Assembly (NCBI GenBank): GCA_963769045.1 | Contig: CAVYKK010000024.1 | Span: forward strand, 85,219 to 149,218 | DNA from: Methanocella_A sp963769045 | GTDB lineage: Archaea > Halobacteriota > Methanocellia > Methanocellales > Methanocellaceae | Direction: 5' to 3' | DNA length: 64,000 bases | Part shown: positions 28,028 through 36,762 of the stretch, one piece after another | Layout: every line of letters begins with the position of its first letter | Position numbering within the stretch: the stretch's first letter is position 1 | Notes under the pieces: model-generated | Seen by the model: the letters and a program-made list of their open reading frames with translations, nothing else | What the model was told of the DNA's origin: nothing | Database searches by the model: none | Position numbers and translations under genes: made by a program

Positions 28028-28213
28028 CGAGAGGTCACAGAGTTTCACCACAGAGGTCACAGAGGCCACAGAGGCCGACACAGAGGTTAATTTTATTAAC
28101 AGGGCTCATGTTAGCCTTTTCTCTAAAAGTCCTCTGTGTCGTCCTCTGTGACCTCTGTGACCTCTGTGCTGAGCTTTGTGACCTCTCGCAAACCTCTGAG
28201 ACCTCTCGAAACC
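28012..28213. repeat. Long fold-back element, CACAGAGG family
   Basis: The left arm (28012-28087) is a run of CACAGAGG(T/C) words; the right arm (28129-28213) is their near reverse complement (CCTCTGTGTCGTCCTCTGTG and on). About 40 AT-rich bases separate them. It fills the whole space between two convergent genes and encodes the last codons of the first. The same arms recur at 53.7-53.9 kb. Confidence 0.85.
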
Positions 28214-28222
28214 TTAGCGACC

Positions 28223-29008
28223 TCAGACGCTCTCGAGCAAATCCCGGAACAGCTCTTTGCTGTATTCGAGGTACTGCCGGTTCTTGCCGAACACCTCGAA
28301 GGTCACGGTCCGGTTGTAGCCTGCATCCTTCAGGGCTTTTACCACTTTAGGCCAGTCGATGTTGCCCATGCCCAGCGCGAGGTGGAGGTCGCCTGACTGG
28401 TCGTGGCCGCCCCGGTTGTCGTGGACGTGGACGTGGTACAGCCGGTCCTTGAATTCGTCGATGAAACGGTAAATGTTGGCGCCGTTGGCGCAGAGCAGGT
28501 TGGCGTGGCCCACGTCGAGGTGCAGCTTAGCCCGGGGCTCCAGCTCGAAGAAGCGGCGCATGTCCTCGGGGCTCTGGTCCACGTTCTCGACCATGACGGC
28601 CATGCCGCTCTTCTCCGCCCGGTCGCAGAGCGCTGACATCCCGGTGGCCATGAACTTGATCATTTCCCTTTTATCGTACAGCCCGAACCGTGTGTGCATG
28701 TGCACGGTGACCAGCCGGGCCTCGACCTGCTCGGCGAAGGTGATAACATCACTCACCTGCTGCACCGTGGCGTCGCGGATCGTCTTGTAAGGGTTGCCGA
28801 TATTCCAGCCCCAGGGCGTGTGGCAGGTATAGAAGATGCCAAGTTCCTCCCGCAGCCGGTTCAGCTCCTCCACGCGGGGCGCGAGCTGCTCCAGCGTGGT
28901 CTTCGGGCCCTCCAGGCTCAGCTCCACGAAGTCGAAGCCCTTCTCGCGGGCGTAGAACAGCTCCTGCTCCACCGCTCCCCGCGGGTCGGCGAACGTTCCG
29001 AGGTACAT
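28223..29008 (-). CDS. Xylose-isomerase-like TIM-barrel protein (sugar-phosphate isomerase/AP-endonuclease family)
   Basis: A 261-residue AP_endonuc_2 fold protein. Metal-site strands are visible: GFDFVELSLEG, YTCHTPWG, VTVHMHTRFG, VMVENVDQSP, LHLDVGHANLL, YHVHVHDNRGG and TVTFEVFG, with Glu, His, Asp and His ligands in the usual order. It could be an isomerase, epimerase or endonuclease IV relative. The short length and lack of DNA-binding loops favour sugar metabolism. I chose ATG 29008 because it starts right at the first barrel strand. No Shine-Dalgarno is seen, so the message may be leaderless. Confidence 0.85.
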   Translation of the reverse strand: MYLGTFADPRGAVEQELFYAREKGFDFVELSLEGPKTTLEQLAPRVEELNRLREELGIFYTCHTPWGWNIGNPYKTIRDATVQQVSDVITFAEQVEARLVTVHMHTRFGLYDKREMIKFMATGMSALCDRAEKSGMAVMVENVDQSPEDMRRFFELEPRAKLHLDVGHANLLCANGANIYRFIDEFKDRLYHVHVHDNRGGHDQSGDLHLALGMGNIDWPKVVKALKDAGYNRTVTFEVFGKNRQYLEYSKELFRDLLESV

Positions 29009-29054
29009 GATAATAAAAGATGGAGCGGCATGAGTAATAACTTTTATGCGCTCA

Positions 29055-29377
29055 CGTAGCAATAACACGAGGTTCACAGGGTACACGAGATACACAAAGC
29101 GGTTTAAAAGGGCCTGCAATCAACCGATTTTACCTTGTGTATTGTCATTCCCGGATCTTTTTGTACAGGCTGGTGACCTTTTCGACACGAAGGCCACAAA
29201 GGCCACGAGGTACACGACGTAAATTTTTTAATAAGGCAATGGCAGCCTTTCCTGAAAAAGACTTCGTGTACATTGCGGCCATTGTGGCCTTCGTGTCGAA
29301 AAGGTCAAGCGCCCGGACAAAAAGATACACGAATGACTATAGATGGTAAACCTTGTGAACCTCGTGTTATAGCTACG
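29055..29377. repeat. Nested fold-back element, CACGAAGGC family
   Basis: A 323-base intergenic inverted repeat with three nested levels. Outer arms 29055-29082 and 29350-29377 match at 26 of 28. Middle arms around 29125-29168 and 29308-29352 share CATTC and ATCTTTTTGT blocks. Inner arms 29175-29198 and 29283-29306 are perfect over 24 bases. The centre is AT-rich. No ORF of substance lies inside. It separates the divergent TIM-barrel and PfpI genes. Confidence 0.88.
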
Positions 29378-29459
29378 ATAATCAATGGAACGATAAAAAT
29401 TCAATCTTTTATCGTGACTTTATGGCTTTGCCTTTTTACTTACGGGAGAGAAACACACT

Positions 29460-30026
29460 GTGGAGATACTTATGGCCATGGACCTGGGTAACACAAAAGT
29501 ACAACTGGTGGCAGCGCAGGAAGGCTTCCGGGACGAGGAGCTGTTCGTGCCGGAGGACGTCTTTTCGGATGCCGGGGCGTTCGTCGACATCGCGTCGAAC
29601 AGCACGCTGACGGCCCACGGGATGCTCGGGGGAGAGGTGGACCCGGACCTGGCGATCTTCAAGATCGATGTCGACACCATCGATGCGCTGGTCATCGCCG
29701 GGGGCAAAGGGTCGCCGCAGTACCTGTGGAGCAATCCTGAGCTGCTGGAGAAAGTCCGAGAAGCATACGCGAAGGGTAAGATCGTCGGCGCGATATGCAT
29801 GTCCGGAGTAGTGCTCGCCCAGGCCGGGATTTTAAAGGGAAAGCATGCGACTGTGTTCCCCGACCCGGTGGCGCTGGCCGAATATAAGAAGCACGAAGTC
29901 GTATACGAGGACGTCGGCGTCGCGGTCGACGGTAACGTGGTGACCGCCAGCGGCCCGGACAATGCGAGGCCGTTTGCGGAAGCAATCCTGGAGATGCTCA
30001 AGGCCAGGCTGCCGGTCGCGCCGTAA
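29460..30026 (+). CDS. DJ-1/PfpI family protein
   Basis: A 188-residue glutamine-amidotransferase-fold protein. The nucleophile elbow is GAICMSGVVLAQAG, where Met follows Cys instead of the His usual in PfpI (AICHG). The acidic partner is in FVPEDVF. Members act as glyoxalase/deglycase, chaperone or protease; which applies is unclear and the altered elbow argues against a classical PfpI triad. GGGAGAG 9-10 bases upstream supports the GTG start at 29460; ATG 29472 is the alternative. Confidence 0.87.
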   Translation: MEILMAMDLGNTKVQLVAAQEGFRDEELFVPEDVFSDAGAFVDIASNSTLTAHGMLGGEVDPDLAIFKIDVDTIDALVIAGGKGSPQYLWSNPELLEKVREAYAKGKIVGAICMSGVVLAQAGILKGKHATVFPDPVALAEYKKHEVVYEDVGVAVDGNVVTASGPDNARPFAEAILEMLKARLPVAP

Positions 30027-30044
30027 CCGGAAGCCTGAGTAGCT

Positions 30045-30383
30045 TCATGCGGGCGAGTACCTCTTCAGCTCGCGGTACCGCTCGTCCACGATCTTCTTGA
30101 ACTCTTCTGGCTTTTTGCGGATGCGTTCCGCGACCTCGCTATCCCCCAGATACTCCAGCCATGAGGCGACCCACCGGGCCTCGTTGCCGGTGAAAGCCAT
30201 AAGGTTGTCGACGAGCTCTTTGAGGTTGTTCAATGCCTTACCGTGGAGCCAGTATGGGTTTTTATCATTCGGGCTCAACAGCGCCTGCGCCATCGTTCTC
30301 ATCCTGCTTTCCTTCTCCCCGGCGCTGCCGGATTTGACGTCTGGTCTTTTTGATTTTGTGTCTGCCATTTTTTTATCTCTCAT
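30045..30383 (-). CDS. Small conserved-looking hypothetical protein
   Basis: A 112-residue soluble, mainly helical, highly charged protein with a basic N-terminus (MRDKKMADTKSKRPDVKSG) and a helical core (LHGKALNNLKELVDNLMAFT, RWVASWLEYLGDSEVAERIR). I recognise no family. GGGAG seven bases ahead of ATG 30383 sits in the end of the upstream glycosyltransferase gene, which it overlaps by 11 bases, so it is cotranslated. ATG 30368 is an alternative start. Confidence 0.7.
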   Translation of the reverse strand: MRDKKMADTKSKRPDVKSGSAGEKESRMRTMAQALLSPNDKNPYWLHGKALNNLKELVDNLMAFTGNEARWVASWLEYLGDSEVAERIRKKPEEFKKIVDERYRELKRYSPA

Positions 30384-31644
30384 GCGTATCACTCCCTGAC
30401 CGGGACTTAACCAGCCCTTCGTAGACGTCCAGCGTCTGGCGGGAAGCCTTGTCCCAGGTGAAGTACTGCAGCACCCGCTCCCGGGCGTTTAGCCCCCACT
30501 GCTTTGCCTTTTCCGGATGCGACAGGATCTCTTTCACGCCCCATGCGATGTCGGCCGGGCTGCCGCCGTCCACGTGGATGCCGGTCTGCCCGTGGCCGGC
30601 GCTCACCACCTGCTCCTTTAGGCCCGAGACGCCCCGGGCGCCTACCACGATAGGCTTCTCCATGGCCATGGCTTCGAGGCTGACGATGCCAAACGGCTCG
30701 TACAGCGACGGGAAGGCGCACAGGTCGGCCGCCGCGTAATGGACGATGCGCTCATGTTCGGAGACGAACTCGAACCGGCAGATCACATGGTCCCGGATGC
30801 CCAGCCTGCCGAGCATGTTGCGGATATTCGCCTCCTCGTCGCCGGTGCCCAGGATGACGAGCTTCGTCTTCGGGAACTCCTTGAGGATGGAGGGCATCGC
30901 CTGCACCAGATCGACGATGCCTTTCACCCAGTTCAGGCGGCCCACGAAGAGCAACATCTTCTCATCGTCGGCAATGCCATATTTCGCCCGCAGTGCCTCG
31001 ATCTCCTGCGGGCGGACGCTCTCCGGGCTATAGACTTCCGGATCCACCCCGTTCCAGACCACGAAGATCTTCTCGCCCGGCCAGCCGTGCCTGACCAGGT
31101 CCTCCTTCATGCTGTAGCTGACGGTGATGATGCGGTCGGCGATCGCGGATGTATGGTATTCGATGTCGTTGACCACCTTGCTGCCTTCCCCGCGGCTCCG
31201 CCCCCACTCCGTGGAATGCACATGGAAGACGACCGGCAGGTCCGTCTCCGCCTTGATGATCGACGCGGCCATGCCGCCCATCCAGTCGTGCACACAGACC
31301 ATGTCGAACTGCACGTGCTCCATCCTGATCAGGCTGTTGACGAACTTGGCCGTGCAGAGGACGTCGTTGGTGAAGATAGCGCTGAAGAACCTGAGCTGGT
31401 CGCCCCAGGACTGCAGCTCGCCGTCGGCAATGATCCGCATGATGCCGGAGGCATCGACGTTCAGCGGACGGTGCACTTCCACGCCGTGGACTACCTCGCT
31501 GGTCTTGAGCGTGCCGGTGTTCTCGGTCAAGACAACCACGTCCGCCCCCATCCGTACCAGATCGCGGGTGATGTACTCGGCATAGGTCCCGAGGCCTCCG
31601 ACGAGCCTCGGCGGGTATTCCCAGGCGAAAAAGGCTATCCTCAT
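30373..31644 (-). CDS. Glycosyltransferase family 4 (glycogen-synthase-like)
   Basis: A 423-residue GT-B enzyme. The N-terminal domain starts MRIAFFAWEYPPRLVGGLGT, the starch/glycogen-synthase-like KxGGL-type opening. The donor domain has LLFVGRLNWVKGIVDLVQAM, VILGTGDEE and the nucleotide-sugar site FPSLYEPFGIVSLEAMAMEK. It is a close paralogue of the enzyme at 48704-50008: same opening, the same VHGVEVHRPLN stretch and the same CVHDWMGG/SHDWLGF site. It may make glycogen or a related glucan, but a sucrose/trehalose-type product is possible. Confidence 0.9.
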   Translation of the reverse strand: MRIAFFAWEYPPRLVGGLGTYAEYITRDLVRMGADVVVLTENTGTLKTSEVVHGVEVHRPLNVDASGIMRIIADGELQSWGDQLRFFSAIFTNDVLCTAKFVNSLIRMEHVQFDMVCVHDWMGGMAASIIKAETDLPVVFHVHSTEWGRSRGEGSKVVNDIEYHTSAIADRIITVSYSMKEDLVRHGWPGEKIFVVWNGVDPEVYSPESVRPQEIEALRAKYGIADDEKMLLFVGRLNWVKGIVDLVQAMPSILKEFPKTKLVILGTGDEEANIRNMLGRLGIRDHVICRFEFVSEHERIVHYAAADLCAFPSLYEPFGIVSLEAMAMEKPIVVGARGVSGLKEQVVSAGHGQTGIHVDGGSPADIAWGVKEILSHPEKAKQWGLNARERVLQYFTWDKASRQTLDVYEGLVKSRSGSDTHER

Positions 31645-31718
31645 CGGATTATGGATTTTCGACTTTAAAGTTAAATAAAGTCCTGCGACCTGTGGCGAAA
31701 TATTAAATCACGCTACGA

Positions 31719-31944
31719 AGGCGCCAAGAGACCAAGAAGAGCCGCCAGGACGCCACTTAGAGCCGAAAGACGCCAGGACGCCAAGCCTTTTTTTAGATTC
31801 AAGGTGCCAAGACGCCAAGCCAGTGTCCGTCTATAAATAATGGCTCTTTATAACCTGATGTTTTAAATTAAAAATGGCTTGGCGTCCTGGCGCCTTCAAA
31901 CCCTAAGTGGCCCCTTGGCGTCTCTTCTTGGACCCTTGGCAGCC
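31719..31944. repeat. Long fold-back element, GCCAGGACGCCAAG family
   Basis: Arms of about 67 bases (31719-31787 and 31875-31944) are imperfect reverse complements made of GACGCCA(A/G)GA words around a shared CCACTTAG core. The AT-rich centre contains TATAAATAATGG. It lies between the divergent GT4 and prs genes. The right arm ends about 50 bases before the prs start, so prs promoter elements may overlap it. The element at 58.2-58.5 kb has the same arms. Confidence 0.85.
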
Positions 31945-31997
31945 TGGGAAGGTGATGAGAAATAATTTAATCCTGACAAAGAATATTGTCTGTGACT

Positions 31998-32894
31998 ATG
32001 ACTATTGACATCATTTCCGGCTCGACCGTCCCGGGCCTGGCGGCCAGCATCGCGAAGCGCATGGGCGTGAAAGCCCATTATCCGAGCATCGCTATCTTTC
32101 CGGACGGCGAGATAAGGGTGATCGAGGGGGACTATGTGCCTTCGGCAACCGTCGCCTATGTCCAGACCATGCACCCCCGGCCGAACGATACGCTCGTCGA
32201 GATGATGTTCACGGTGGATCTGCTGAAAGACCTCGGGGCGAAGCGGGTGATCGCGGTCGTCCCTTACCTGGGCTATACGAGACAGGACACCCGGCACGAA
32301 AAGGGCGAAGCTATCTCGGTCAAGTCTATGCTGAAGGCGCTGGACTTTACCGGAGTCGACGACATCCTGAGCGTCGACATCCACCTGCATCGCCTGACTC
32401 TGCCCGAGCTATCAGGCTTCAGCCGGATAAAGCTCCATGAGGTCAGCGCCGTGGACCTGCTGGTGGCAAAGGCCGGGAAAACCCTGACAAAGCCGCTGGT
32501 GATCGGCCCGGACGCGGAGTCGGAGCGGTGGGCGGCCGACGCGGCGAAGATGCTGGGGACTGACTTCGACGTGCTGGAGAAGACCCGGGTTTCGGCGAAG
32601 GAAATCCACATCAAGCCCCGGAAGCTCGACGCGAAAGGCCGGGACGTATTGATCATCGACGACATCGTGAGCACCGGCGGCACCATCATGGAAGTGATCA
32701 AGTCGCTGAAGGCACAGGGGGCGAACAGGATCACCGCGGCCTGCACGCATGCTGTGTTAAGCGATATCGATACGCTTACCGGGCTGTTCCGGGCCGGAAT
32801 GGACGAGTTCATCGCCACTAATACGATTAACAACGAGTTCGGCATTGTGGATGTGTCAGGCATCATCGCCGATAAGCTAAAAGCGATAGCATAG
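31998..32894 (+). CDS. prs: Ribose-phosphate pyrophosphokinase (PRPP synthase)
   Basis: A 298-residue enzyme making PRPP from ribose 5-phosphate and ATP, for purine, pyrimidine, His and Trp synthesis. Motifs: FPDGEIRV (flexible loop/ATP), YLGYTRQDTRHEKGEAIS, SVDIHLH and the PRPP-binding loop VLIIDDIVSTGGTIMEVI. The length is that of archaeal class enzymes. ATG 31998 has no Shine-Dalgarno; TATA-like AATAATTTAA at 31962-31971 would start transcription within a few bases, so the mRNA is probably leaderless. GTG 31992 and TTG 31986 are alternatives. Confidence 0.95.
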   Translation: MTIDIISGSTVPGLAASIAKRMGVKAHYPSIAIFPDGEIRVIEGDYVPSATVAYVQTMHPRPNDTLVEMMFTVDLLKDLGAKRVIAVVPYLGYTRQDTRHEKGEAISVKSMLKALDFTGVDDILSVDIHLHRLTLPELSGFSRIKLHEVSAVDLLVAKAGKTLTKPLVIGPDAESERWAADAAKMLGTDFDVLEKTRVSAKEIHIKPRKLDAKGRDVLIIDDIVSTGGTIMEVIKSLKAQGANRITAACTHAVLSDIDTLTGLFRAGMDEFIATNTINNEFGIVDVSGIIADKLKAIA

Positions 32895-32902
32895 GCCCTC
32901 GG

Positions 32903-33355
32903 TTATTCTATTTTCTTCAAGACGGGCTTGCGCTTACTGGCCTTTCTCCGGGCATCGTCGCTTGCAACCGGAAGTCCATTCTCCGGACTTACCGGGGCAT
33001 AACGATTGTTCGTATCAATAGTCAATGGTCCGACCCTGCGCTTTATCATCCGGATAGCTTCCTCGATCTCCATCGGCTGATCAGCTTCCCTGAAGCTGTG
33101 GGCGAAAACGGAGCTGAACAAATTTTTTATGATTGCATTATCCGTTATCTTAAATGTTTTAACCTGCCGGATTTCATCGTCAATCTCAATCAGGCCGTTT
33201 GCCATCATTTCGGGGACTTTCTCATAAACGGTCGTACGCGAAAGTCCCGTCAGCTGGCTTATTTCGGCAATCGTATACGATGATTCCGGGTTACCCATCA
33301 TAAAGTCCAGGATAACCATTTCCGAAGTGTTGCCAAGGAAATCGCATAGCGACAT
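32903..33355 (-). CDS. Winged-helix transcriptional regulator
   Basis: A 150-residue protein with an N-terminal winged helix: NTSEMVILDFMMGNPESSY, IAEISQLTGLSRTTVYEKVP (recognition helix) and ANGLIEIDDEIRQVKTFKI (wing). The C-terminus is basic and disordered (DDARRKASKRKPVLKKIE). It resembles archaeal one-component regulators of the TrmB/MarR-like group, with no sensor domain recognised. It is convergent with prs and immediately downstream, in the same orientation, of hsdM, whose locus it might regulate. Confidence 0.8.
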   Translation of the reverse strand: MSLCDFLGNTSEMVILDFMMGNPESSYTIAEISQLTGLSRTTVYEKVPEMMANGLIEIDDEIRQVKTFKITDNAIIKNLFSSVFAHSFREADQPMEIEEAIRMIKRRVGPLTIDTNNRYAPVSPENGLPVASDDARRKASKRKPVLKKIE

Positions 33356-33471
33356 AATTTAACTCTATGCTAATATTATTAAAATTCATTGGACAAGTTG
33401 TCCATTTTACTTTACAATCATTGCTCATAAATGATTCCCAAATTCTAAAACGCTCAACTGCGGTTGAAAAA

Positions 33472-34932
33472 TCAGTTATCCTTGGAGATCTCTTCTTCAA
33501 TTCCCCTGAACTGCTCTAGCGCCGCCTCAAGGTTCTCTACTATTTCCCTGGCAATGACTGCTGGCGCCGGAAGGTTTTCCGAGTCTTCAAGGCTCTCGTC
33601 CTTTAACCAGAAGATGTCAAGACTTACCTTATCGCGCTGCATAATTTGGTCGTAGGTATAGCACTTGAAACGGTCAGCCTCTTTTCGATCATGTCGGTTT
33701 TCAGGGTTATAGCACTGGATGAAATCCTGCAGGTCATCGTACTTCAGCGAGTTCGTCTTCAACGTGAAGTGAATGTTCGTACGCAGATCGTAAATCCAGA
33801 GCTTCTGGGTCTGTGGGTCTTTGCTGGCAGGCCTGCGATCGAAGAAGAGCACGTTTGCCTTGACACCCTGTGCATAGAAGATGCCAGTCGGCAACCTTAA
33901 CAGCGTGTGTACATCGCACTCCATGAGCAGCTTACGCCGGACAGTCTCGCCTGCGCCGCCCTCGAAGAGCACGTTGTCGGGGACGACGATGGCGCATTTG
34001 CCGTTGATCTTCAGCAGCGTCTTGACGTGCTGCAGGAAATTGAGCTGCTTGTTCGAAGTCGTAGCCCAGAAGTCCTGGCGTTCGTAGATAAGCGATTCTT
34101 TGTCAGCCTTGCCGTCGCCGTTGACGATGGTAATGCTGCTCTTCTTGCCAAATGGTGGATTCGTGAGTACGATGTCGAACCTGTCGCCTGGGTCGGATAC
34201 CAGCGCGTCGCCTACGTAGATGGGACTGTCGTCGCCGCCGATTCCGTGCAGGTACAGGTTCATCACGCACAATCGGGCCACGTTGTCAACGATGTCCTTG
34301 CCTTTGAAGGTGTTGAGCTTAAGGAACAATTTCTGGTCGCGGTCGAGCTGGTAACCATTTGAAATGAAATCGTGAGCCGACAGCAGGAAGCCACCCGTGC
34401 CGCATGCCGGGTCGCAGATGGTCTCTCCGGGTTTCGGCTTTATTACGTCCACCATGGCCTTGATCAGCGGCCGCGGAGTGAAGTACTGTCCGGCGCCGCT
34501 CTTGGTATCCTCTGCATTTTTCTGCAGCAGGCCCTCGTAGATTTCGCCTTTAACGTCGATGTCGAGGCCGGTCCATATCTCGCCGTTTATCAGTTCGATC
34601 AGGCGCTTTAGCTTGGCAGGATCTTGAATCTTATTCTGGGACTTGCGGAAGATAACGCCAAGCATGCCCTTTTCTTTGCCGAGCTCTTTGAGGGTGTCAA
34701 TGTAATGGGCTTCCAGATCAGTGCCATCTTTTGATAGCAGGGTCGCCCAGCAATAGGCTGCCGGTATTTTAGATTCTTTGGTGAATGGCGGCTTCGAAAG
34801 CTCGTCGGCCATCTTGAGGAACAGCAGGTATGTAAGCTGCTCGACGTAGTCTCCATAGCTCACGCCGTCGTCGCGTAGGACGTTGCAGTAGTTCCAGAGA
34901 CGCTGGACGATTGTGGATGACTCTGTGGCCAT
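33472..34932 (-). CDS. hsdM: Type I restriction-modification DNA methyltransferase subunit
   Basis: A 486-residue N6-adenine methyltransferase. The helical HsdM_N domain starts STIVQRLWNYCNVLRDDGVS. The catalytic domain has AGQYFTPRPLIKAMV, SAM-binding ICDPACGTGGFLLSAH and the active site DIVLTNPPFGKKS. The C-terminal tail should contact HsdS. ATG 34932 is the natural start. It is separated by 6 kb from the rest of its system (hsdR at 41.2-44 kb), and hsdS is broken, so it may methylate nothing or use another S subunit. Confidence 0.95.
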   Translation of the reverse strand: MATESSTIVQRLWNYCNVLRDDGVSYGDYVEQLTYLLFLKMADELSKPPFTKESKIPAAYCWATLLSKDGTDLEAHYIDTLKELGKEKGMLGVIFRKSQNKIQDPAKLKRLIELINGEIWTGLDIDVKGEIYEGLLQKNAEDTKSGAGQYFTPRPLIKAMVDVIKPKPGETICDPACGTGGFLLSAHDFISNGYQLDRDQKLFLKLNTFKGKDIVDNVARLCVMNLYLHGIGGDDSPIYVGDALVSDPGDRFDIVLTNPPFGKKSSITIVNGDGKADKESLIYERQDFWATTSNKQLNFLQHVKTLLKINGKCAIVVPDNVLFEGGAGETVRRKLLMECDVHTLLRLPTGIFYAQGVKANVLFFDRRPASKDPQTQKLWIYDLRTNIHFTLKTNSLKYDDLQDFIQCYNPENRHDRKEADRFKCYTYDQIMQRDKVSLDIFWLKDESLEDSENLPAPAVIAREIVENLEAALEQFRGIEEEISKDN

Positions 34933-35145
34933 GAATATCACCAGTAATCGCGAAGGTAGAGCTAAATATAGCGCTTCAGGTTAATAACAGATGCGAATAT
35001 GAAAAAATTAATTGATTATTATTCAATAGCTATAAGACGGGAAGATATAGTATTAGGATACTTAGCCTATAGCAAATAAACGGCAATAAAAACTGAACTT
35101 GTTTTAACCCATGTTTAAGCTAGCATCAGGCATGTTTTCCATTAT

Positions 35146-35173
35146 GTTTAAACTTGTTTAAACATGTTTAAAC
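35146..35173. promoter_or_regulatory. Three GTTTAAAC palindromes on a 10-bp period
   Basis: Perfect 8-base palindromes at 35146-35153, 35156-35163 and 35166-35173, with degenerate copies at 35101-35108 and 35113-35120. One-turn spacing puts all sites on one helix face, as expected for cooperative binding by a regulator. The nearest downstream gene is hsdM, about 215 bases away. Confidence 0.55.
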
Positions 35174-35200
35174 CTTTAAGCTGAATGAAATTTAATGAAA

Positions 35201-35330
35201 GATAGTGGAAGATAGTGGAAGATAGTGGAAGATAGTGGAAGATAGTGGAAGATAGTGGAAGATAGTGGAAGATAGTGGAAGATAGTGGAAGATAGTGGAA
35301 GATAGTGGAAGATAGTGGAAGATAGTGGAA
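35201..35330. repeat. Tandem minisatellite, 13 copies of a 10-bp unit
   Basis: Thirteen perfect head-to-tail copies of GATAGTGGAA, flanked by partly matching units. It has no spacers and no dyad symmetry, so it is not a CRISPR. The strand is purine-rich (A/G with one T pair). It lies 22 bases past the AlbA_2 stop. Perfect copies imply recent slippage and possible length variation. Confidence 0.97.
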
Positions 35331-35352
35331 GAAAGCTGAAAATTAATTGAAT

Positions 35353-36762
35353 TTAGTCGCTTAACAGTTTTTTGATAACTTCGCTAGTTATATACTTTTG
35401 ACCGGGCACATTTGGCGTTTCCGGTATTGTATGCTCCAGATATTTTTTGGATAATAATTTTTTAATCGATTTTTGAGCTGGTCCGGATAGTCGTTTTTGT
35501 CCAAGATCATCAGCAATTTCTCTCGATGACCTGGGAGCCCTTGAACAAAACTGTAATACGCGGATCTCATTATGGGTTAATTCAGCTTTCAGTGTCTCAA
35601 TCGTTATGGACGCAGGCGTTCCAGTTGTTACCTCTGTGATTTTAGGCCTCTGGAATATAGCGAAAAAGTAACCATCGGTGTCGAATTTAACGCTTAATCC
35701 GCTCTCTTCCACAAGATCCCTGATACGATTAATCCCTGACCCGACTTTCTCGACGAGGTTCAACCGGAAGAACATCTCGAAAATAACGGGATTCCTCGCA
35801 ACGCTTGCATGCCCGAACTTTTCTTTCTCAAATAACAGCTTGCCGGGATTGGATATCTCGACACGATCGTCGAATATCTCAACCATGACCCGTGCGCCTT
35901 CTTCTAAGTAATCCCGGTGAATTATTGCATTGAGCAGGGCTTCCTTTAGCGCTTCATATGGTATTTCCGGTATTTCCTCCCGTGGCCCTCCGCCTTTCAT
36001 CCGGTATTCAAGGCGCAGGTGTTGTTGTAAAAATTTGAACGCATTCTCATAGTCAGTAACAGGATCGTCACGGAAGTCCTTACGGTCGATGATCTTTGTC
36101 TTGGTCATCCCTTTATACAGGACGCATGTAACGTATGCCTGCCGCAGATAATACTCCCGCCGATTAGCGAAAAACAGAACTCCGGCGTTATTGATGATAA
36201 ATCGCCCGTTCTGCTTGCCGAACCCGAGGTTCTCCAGCACGTCTTCTCGAGCGGTCTTCTGCCGGATTTCCGACCGCTCCAGAAAGGCCTCGAATTTTTT
36301 ACTATCAAAGTCATCAGGGTATTTAAAATCAGTCCTTAACTGGCTCTCGAACCTGATTTTGCCTGCCTTTTGCGCGAATAGCAGAATCTCATCCCGGCTC
36401 ATCTTCTGGGAGTTGGCGCCTTCGCGTATGAAAAAGCCATCCGAGCATTGCACCGGCTTATCTTGGCTCTCAGGTATCTCTATAGCAACGACTTCCTTGC
36501 CCTTATAAGTGAACGATTCGATGACCGGTGTAATGCGAGGAGAGCAATTATTTCCGAGGTTATGGATTTCGGAACGCATCCTGTTAGTCATGGGGCAGCC
36601 GATCACGCGGTTATCATCGCTTATGCCGATATAAATGGTCCCACCCGCAGTGTTGGCGAAAGCTACCATCTCTTTCGCCAGCGAAGCAGATGCCGATTGC
36701 TTGAACTCGACAAGCGCACCCTCGCCGTTTTCAAGTATCTGTTCTATTTGAGCGGGCTCCAT
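35353..36762 (-). CDS. AlbA_2/Schlafen-type putative ATP-binding regulator
   Basis: A 469-residue protein of the divergent-AAA/AlbA_2 group. The N-terminal AlbA_2 domain reads EGALVEFKQSAS, KEMVAFANTAGGTIYIGISD then FFIREGANSQKMSRDEI. The middle has the HATPase-like EALKEALLNAIIHRDYLEEG and SNPGKLLF, then GSGINRIRDLVEESGL. A C-terminal winged helix follows (LTHNEIRVLQFCSRAPRSSR). Such genes (including RloA-like ones) are often embedded in type I restriction loci. The function is unclear: transcription factor or nucleic-acid-processing defence factor. It lies between hsdM and the hsdS remnant. Confidence 0.85.
   Translation of the reverse strand: MEPAQIEQILENGEGALVEFKQSASASLAKEMVAFANTAGGTIYIGISDDNRVIGCPMTNRMRSEIHNLGNNCSPRITPVIESFTYKGKEVVAIEIPESQDKPVQCSDGFFIREGANSQKMSRDEILLFAQKAGKIRFESQLRTDFKYPDDFDSKKFEAFLERSEIRQKTAREDVLENLGFGKQNGRFIINNAGVLFFANRREYYLRQAYVTCVLYKGMTKTKIIDRKDFRDDPVTDYENAFKFLQQHLRLEYRMKGGGPREEIPEIPYEALKEALLNAIIHRDYLEEGARVMVEIFDDRVEISNPGKLLFEKEKFGHASVARNPVIFEMFFRLNLVEKVGSGINRIRDLVEESGLSVKFDTDGYFFAIFQRPKITEVTTGTPASITIETLKAELTHNEIRVLQFCSRAPRSSREIADDLGQKRLSGPAQKSIKKLLSKKYLEHTIPETPNVPGQKYITSEVIKKLLSD

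Larger units (their letters stand above)
34933..35352. other. Gap upstream of hsdM: AT-rich, with palindromes and a minisatellite
   Basis: No gene. From the hsdM side it holds AT-rich promoter-like DNA, then degenerate GTTTTAAC and GTTTAAGC, then three perfect GTTTAAAC palindromes, then a 10-base tandem array reaching almost to the stop codon of the AlbA_2 gene. Confidence 0.7.

Noticed and set aside
35201..35330. Possible CRISPR array
   Set aside because: Units are 10 bases, head to tail, without spacers; no cas genes nearby.
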